Shown here: positions 5,323 to 8,005 of the stretch, piece after piece
Position numbering within the stretch: position 1 is the first letter of the stretch
Layout: every line of letters starts with the position of its first letter
NCBI GenBank assembly: GCA_047974765.1
Contig: JBKECP010000005.1
Coordinates: 1-8,005, forward strand
Reading direction: 5' to 3'
DNA length: 8,005 nucleotides
DNA from: JBKECP01 sp047974765
GTDB taxonomy: Bacteria; Pseudomonadota; Gammaproteobacteria; Pseudomonadales; Halieaceae
Made by a program: the position numbers and the translations under genes
Notes under the pieces: generated by a model
The model's database searches: none
Seen by the model: only the letters and a program-made list of their open reading frames with translations
Told to the model about the DNA's origin: nothing

Positions 5323-7407
5323 TCACCACTCGTAGCCGACGCGCAACCAGAAGGTGCGCGGCTGTGCCCAGGCCACCTGGCCGTATTCTGGCGCGAAACT
5401 CGATACAGGGAAGACCTGGGAGAAACTGACCTTGTCCGTCAGGTTGGCGGCATTGAGGCCAAGCCAGTAGGCACCCCGCTGCCAGCGGATATCCAAATCA
5501 ACAAAGGTGGCACTCTTGACGCGCAGGGTGTTGGCCGCGTCGGCCCAGCTTTTGTCACGATAACGCCCCGTGAGATCGGCACGCAACGAGCCACCGGCGA
5601 ACGCCATTTCACCTGAAAGAGTGGCGCGGCCAGTGACGCGAGCAATATTCGGCACACGCTGGCCGACGCCCGTTCCGCTGTCGTCGCGAAGAATCTCGCT
5701 ATCGGTCCAGGCTGCTGACACTGTCAGTTCCATCCCTGTGGTGAGAACGGCGGTGCCTTCGGCCTCGACGCCGCGGAACCGGGTTTTGCCGAGGTTTTCT
5801 ATCTGCGTATTGGCCGGATTATAAAGTTGTTGGTCGTCAAGCCGGCTATGGTAGGCCGCAAGATCGTAGCGCCAGCGCGTGCCGACACCTTTGATGCCGG
5901 CCTCGACACTCTCGATGTGCTCAGCGTCATAGGTGCTGTAAGTGCCCAGGACTGTCCCGACATTGGTGGTGGCAGGGGTGGTGTTGATGCCGGCCGGAGT
6001 CTGTGCGGTCGCAACACTGATATAGGGATTAAATACCTGCGACGGGCGCCAGCCCAGCGCGACACGCCAGGCGGTGGAGCCGTCCTCGCTGCGCTGGCGA
6101 GCGGCGGCGGACACATCCTTGAAGCGGTAACGATCTTCCTGGCGGCGCAGCCCCACGGTGGCTGTGAGATCGGGCCGCAGATCCCAATCGGCCTGAGCGA
6201 ACACCGCATAGCTTTTCGTGCGCAGGCGCGATTCCAGCGTCATGGCAAACGCCGCGAGGTCAAAACGGGTACTGGTGAGGTATCTTTCCATCGATGCCGA
6301 TCCGCCCAATTGCAGTTGCAGGGTCTGCGCTGGAGAAAATCGGCCGATCACTTCCTGGTAGACAAAGCGTTGGTCCAGAGAATAGGGGTCGTGATTGAAT
6401 TTCATCGTCGCCACCGCCGTGCCATCGGCGTCGTTGCGCTGGAAAATATCCGATGTGGAATAGCTGGTAATGGAGCGCCAGTCGCCTCCGAGCATGTTCC
6501 AGTCCAGTTGTGCTGAGGCGCCCTGGGCGTGGGTACGGGTGCGGCCGATAAAATCTCGTTCGACGTGATAGTCCCGCAGCGGGCTGGCCTCGATGCCCGC
6601 GTCACCAGGAGACAGTTTTACGGCACGCCCGCTGGCGCGATCCAGATAGGCCAGACGCATCGGCGCCGTCCGGTCGTCCACTCCGTAGGCGGATAGCAGA
6701 AAGCGGCCATTTTCACCCAGCCTTCCCTCCAGTCGCAGGCGGCCATTGAGGCGCCGCTCGTCGCGCTCCGGGCTCCCGCTAAAATCATTCTCTTCCCAGG
6801 CTTCGCGACCGGACAGACGGCCGTCGAAAGCCATGGCCCAACCTTCGGTCGCCAGCGGCAGAGCCAGTGAAGCCACCAGTTCATGGCTGTCGAGATTGCC
6901 ATAACTGACTCTCAGCGACGACGTCATCTCTGTTGGACGCATTGATACGACACTGATCACACCCGCCACCGCGCCACGCCCGTAAAGCGTGCCCTGAGGC
7001 CCCTTGATGATCTCGACGCGCGCGGTCGCACCGGACAGAGCGGGATCCTGGAGATAGGCCTGGGTCTGCGGAACACCGTCAATCAGGAAAGAGACGCGCT
7101 TGTTCTGCTGGTCAGACCAGTCGCCGATGCCACGAATGAACAGGCGGGGAATGCCACCGGCGGCGCGGTCGGCATACAGCCCTGGCACCCGGGCCAGGGC
7201 GTCCTCCAGAGCCACCGGATGCTGGACCGCCAGTTGATCTGCGCCGATTACGGTTACCGCCAGCGGTGCGTGCAGCCGAGATTGCGCATACTTCTGTGCG
7301 CTTACGGTGACCTCCTCCAGCACACTGTGGCCAGCGTCGATACCGAAGATTGGCATGGCGATGGACATGGCAATTGCCCCGGAAAACAGAGTACCGGCAT
7401 GGCTCAT
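5323..7407 (-). CDS. TonB-dependent outer-membrane receptor, probably for a ferri-siderophore
   Basis: A 694-residue receptor with a plug and a 22-strand barrel, importing a substrate across the outer membrane with TonB energy. A hydrophobic N-terminus (about residues 6-25) serves as signal peptide. LEEVTVSAQK (30-39) is a TonB-box-like start of the mature protein. The plug shows ALARVPGLYADRAA (70-83), LFIRGIGDWSDQ (89-100), VSFLIDGVPQT (105-115) and VEIIKGPQGTLYGRGAVAGV (131-150), ending near 157. The barrel follows, with late strands such as NPYISVATAQTPAGIN, and closes at VGYEW with a terminal Trp, the expected aromatic anchor for BAM. Length and layout resemble FyuA. Start ATG 7407 has AGGGGA 6 nt upstream and a TAG in frame just before, so it is fixed. 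Oddity: no Lys or Arg precedes the hydrophobic core of the signal. The neighbouring AraC regulator and PepSY gene support a siderophore; the substrate itself is unknown. Confidence 0.93.
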   Translation of the reverse strand: MSHAGTLFSGAIAMSIAMPIFGIDAGHSVLEEVTVSAQKYAQSRLHAPLAVTVIGADQLAVQHPVALEDALARVPGLYADRAAGGIPRLFIRGIGDWSDQQNKRVSFLIDGVPQTQAYLQDPALSGATARVEIIKGPQGTLYGRGAVAGVISVVSMRPTEMTSSLRVSYGNLDSHELVASLALPLATEGWAMAFDGRLSGREAWEENDFSGSPERDERRLNGRLRLEGRLGENGRFLLSAYGVDDRTAPMRLAYLDRASGRAVKLSPGDAGIEASPLRDYHVERDFIGRTRTHAQGASAQLDWNMLGGDWRSITSYSTSDIFQRNDADGTAVATMKFNHDPYSLDQRFVYQEVIGRFSPAQTLQLQLGGSASMERYLTSTRFDLAAFAMTLESRLRTKSYAVFAQADWDLRPDLTATVGLRRQEDRYRFKDVSAAARQRSEDGSTAWRVALGWRPSQVFNPYISVATAQTPAGINTTPATTNVGTVLGTYSTYDAEHIESVEAGIKGVGTRWRYDLAAYHSRLDDQQLYNPANTQIENLGKTRFRGVEAEGTAVLTTGMELTVSAAWTDSEILRDDSGTGVGQRVPNIARVTGRATLSGEMAFAGGSLRADLTGRYRDKSWADAANTLRVKSATFVDLDIRWQRGAYWLGLNAANLTDKVSFSQVFPVSSFAPEYGQVAWAQPRTFWLRVGYEW

Positions 7408-7433
7408 AGGCTTCCCCTGCTATTACAACACGT

Positions 7434-7454
7434 GGCCAGTCTGACTGACTAGCC
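7434..7454 (-). repeat. Hairpin in the receptor leader
   Basis: GGCTAGTC-AGTCA-GACTGGCC on the minus strand gives an 8-bp stem (one G-U) and a 5-nt loop, 27 nt before the receptor ATG. If transcription starts near 7460 it would sit at the very 5' end of the mRNA and could protect it; it could also be an operator. No U tract follows, so it is not a terminator. Confidence 0.4.
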
Positions 7455-7466
7455 TCAACTGGAAAA

Positions 7467-7548
7467 ACCATAGTGTGCTGAAACAATCGCCGCGTCTTCC
7501 CGCCGAAAAAAAATCTCTTGTCGCCGAACTTTATTTGTACGCGGCGAA
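7467..7548 (-). promoter_or_regulatory. Candidate AraC-type operator and promoter of the receptor operon
   Basis: On the minus strand TTCGGCGACAAG (7528-7517) and TTCGGCGGGAAG (7507-7496) match at 10 of 12 bases and start 21 bp apart, two turns of the helix. A third, weaker half-site TTCGCCG (7548-7542) starts 20 bp further upstream. AraC-family activators bind such directly repeated half-sites just upstream of or overlapping the -35. A possible -10, TATGGT (7472-7467), has a poor -35 (ACGCGG) at the usual distance, directly after the last repeat, as expected for an activator-dependent promoter. The same sequence contains TTCGCCG...CGGCGA followed seven bases later by eight T, so it may also end the regulator transcript. 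I see no clear Fur box. Confidence 0.45.
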
Positions 7549-7592
7549 CCGGTTTTCAGTCGCTTTTTCGCACGAAAGGAAACGGCTAGGCC

Positions 7593-8005
7593 TCAACCGC
7601 GCCAGCGGCTTGGCGGGGTGCCGAAGCGGCGTCGAAAGGCGGTGGCAAAGTTGTTCGGTGTGTCGAAACCCACCCGCAGCGCCACATCTGCAACGGGAGG
7701 CCGTTCCTGCTCTATCAGGCGCCGGGCGAGTTGCAGGCGCTGCTCGCGCGCCCAGGCAAAAACGCTCATGCCGGTCACCGCCCGAAAATCGACATTCAAT
7801 GTGCGAACATTGGTGGCGGCAAAGGATGCCAGTTCGACCAGGGACGGCAGATCGTCGATTCGCTCCTCAATCAGCGCGCAGATCGCCAAGACGCGGTCGC
7901 GCCGCTTCGCACTTGGCGGAGAAGCACCCTCGAAATCCTTTTCAAAGCGGGCTATGAGTGTAAGTAGAAGATCGATACCCGCACTCTGACTACACAACCG
8001 CGCGA
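7593..8005 (-). CDS. AraC-family transcriptional regulator, C-terminal part (5' end outside window)
   Basis: The reading frame is open to the right edge, so the start lies beyond it; an internal TTG at 7997 could be mistaken for a start. The visible ~136 residues hold the AraC/XylS DNA-binding domain with two helix-turn-helix units. The first is around SLVELASFAATNVRTLNVDF RAVTG and the second around PVADVALRVGFDTPNNFATA FRRRFGTPPSRWRG. The block GF(D)x(P)xxFxxAFRRRFGxPPSxWR is the family signature. Preceding residues (ARFEKDF...AKRRDRVLAICALIEERID) are the linker. It lies upstream of the receptor in the same direction with 185 bp between, the arrangement of PchR/FptA- and YbtA/FyuA-like systems. 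It therefore probably activates the receptor operon in response to its siderophore; the ligand-binding part cannot be seen. Confidence 0.9.
   Translation of the reverse strand, partial: ARLCSQSAGIDLLLTLIARFEKDFEGASPPSAKRRDRVLAICALIEERIDDLPSLVELASFAATNVRTLNVDFRAVTGMSVFAWAREQRLQLARRLIEQERPPVADVALRVGFDTPNNFATAFRRRFGTPPSRWRG

Noticed and set aside
4326..5429. Long plus-strand open frame of 367 codons opposite the PepSY gene
   Set aside because: It is antisense to a clear PepSY protein with family motifs, is rich in His, Gln and Arg, has no domain resemblance, and is a typical shadow of GC-rich coding DNA.
5827..6516. Plus-strand frame of 229 codons opposite the receptor
   Set aside because: Antisense shadow of the receptor barrel region; no ribosome binding site or recognisable motif.
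7408..7592. Fur box in front of the receptor
   Set aside because: An iron-uptake operon often has one, but I saw no stretch close to GATAATGATAATCATTATC in this region.
1..8005. CRISPR array, tRNA or rRNA genes
   Set aside because: No regularly spaced repeats and no tRNA- or rRNA-like segments were seen on either strand.

Overview
The window looks like chromosomal DNA of a Gram-negative, GC-rich proteobacterium. An outer-membrane TonB-dependent receptor is the direct evidence for Gram-negative; a gammaproteobacterium is my guess from the gene mix and is not proven. The window falls into two halves.

Positions 1-3713 are a pile-up of mobile DNA. At the left edge is the end of an IS66-family element, with its accessory gene tnpA running off the window and its terminal GTAAGCGCCC ending at 344. 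Next comes a decayed plus-strand IS3-family orfA (417-776), then a decayed minus-strand IS3-family element (about 788-3434). That second element has orfA broken by a 2-base insertion, a nonsense codon in orfB, and a truncated orfB 3' end. Its orfB is split by a group II intron of about 1.83 kb (883-2714) lying in the sense orientation. The intron looks complete: GTGTG 5' end, an EBS1 loop complementary to the 5' exon, an intact 418-residue reverse transcriptase/maturase, a canonical 34-nt domain V and a domain VI with a bulged A. A 3' fragment of an ISL3-family transposase (about 3480-3713) closes the pile-up.

Positions 4024-8005 carry an iron/siderophore-type uptake locus, all on the minus strand. 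It starts with an AraC-family regulator (3' part only, entering from the right edge). A 185-bp intergenic region with operator-like repeats follows, then a TonB-dependent outer-membrane receptor (694 aa), a PepSY-type inner-membrane protein (374 aa) and a 58-aa two-helix membrane protein. The last three are packed with a 1-nt gap and an ATGA overlap, so they are very probably one translationally coupled operon. By analogy with PchR/FptA and YbtA/FyuA, the regulator probably senses a siderophore and activates the receptor. The receptor would import the ferri-siderophore, and the PepSY protein may help reduce or release the iron at the inner membrane. The substrate cannot be read from the sequence.

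I do not see a wholly new system. The most notable items are the group II intron inside the catalytic-motif codons of an IS3 transposase, with its exon-recognition loop visible, and the helically phased half-sites in front of the receptor operon.
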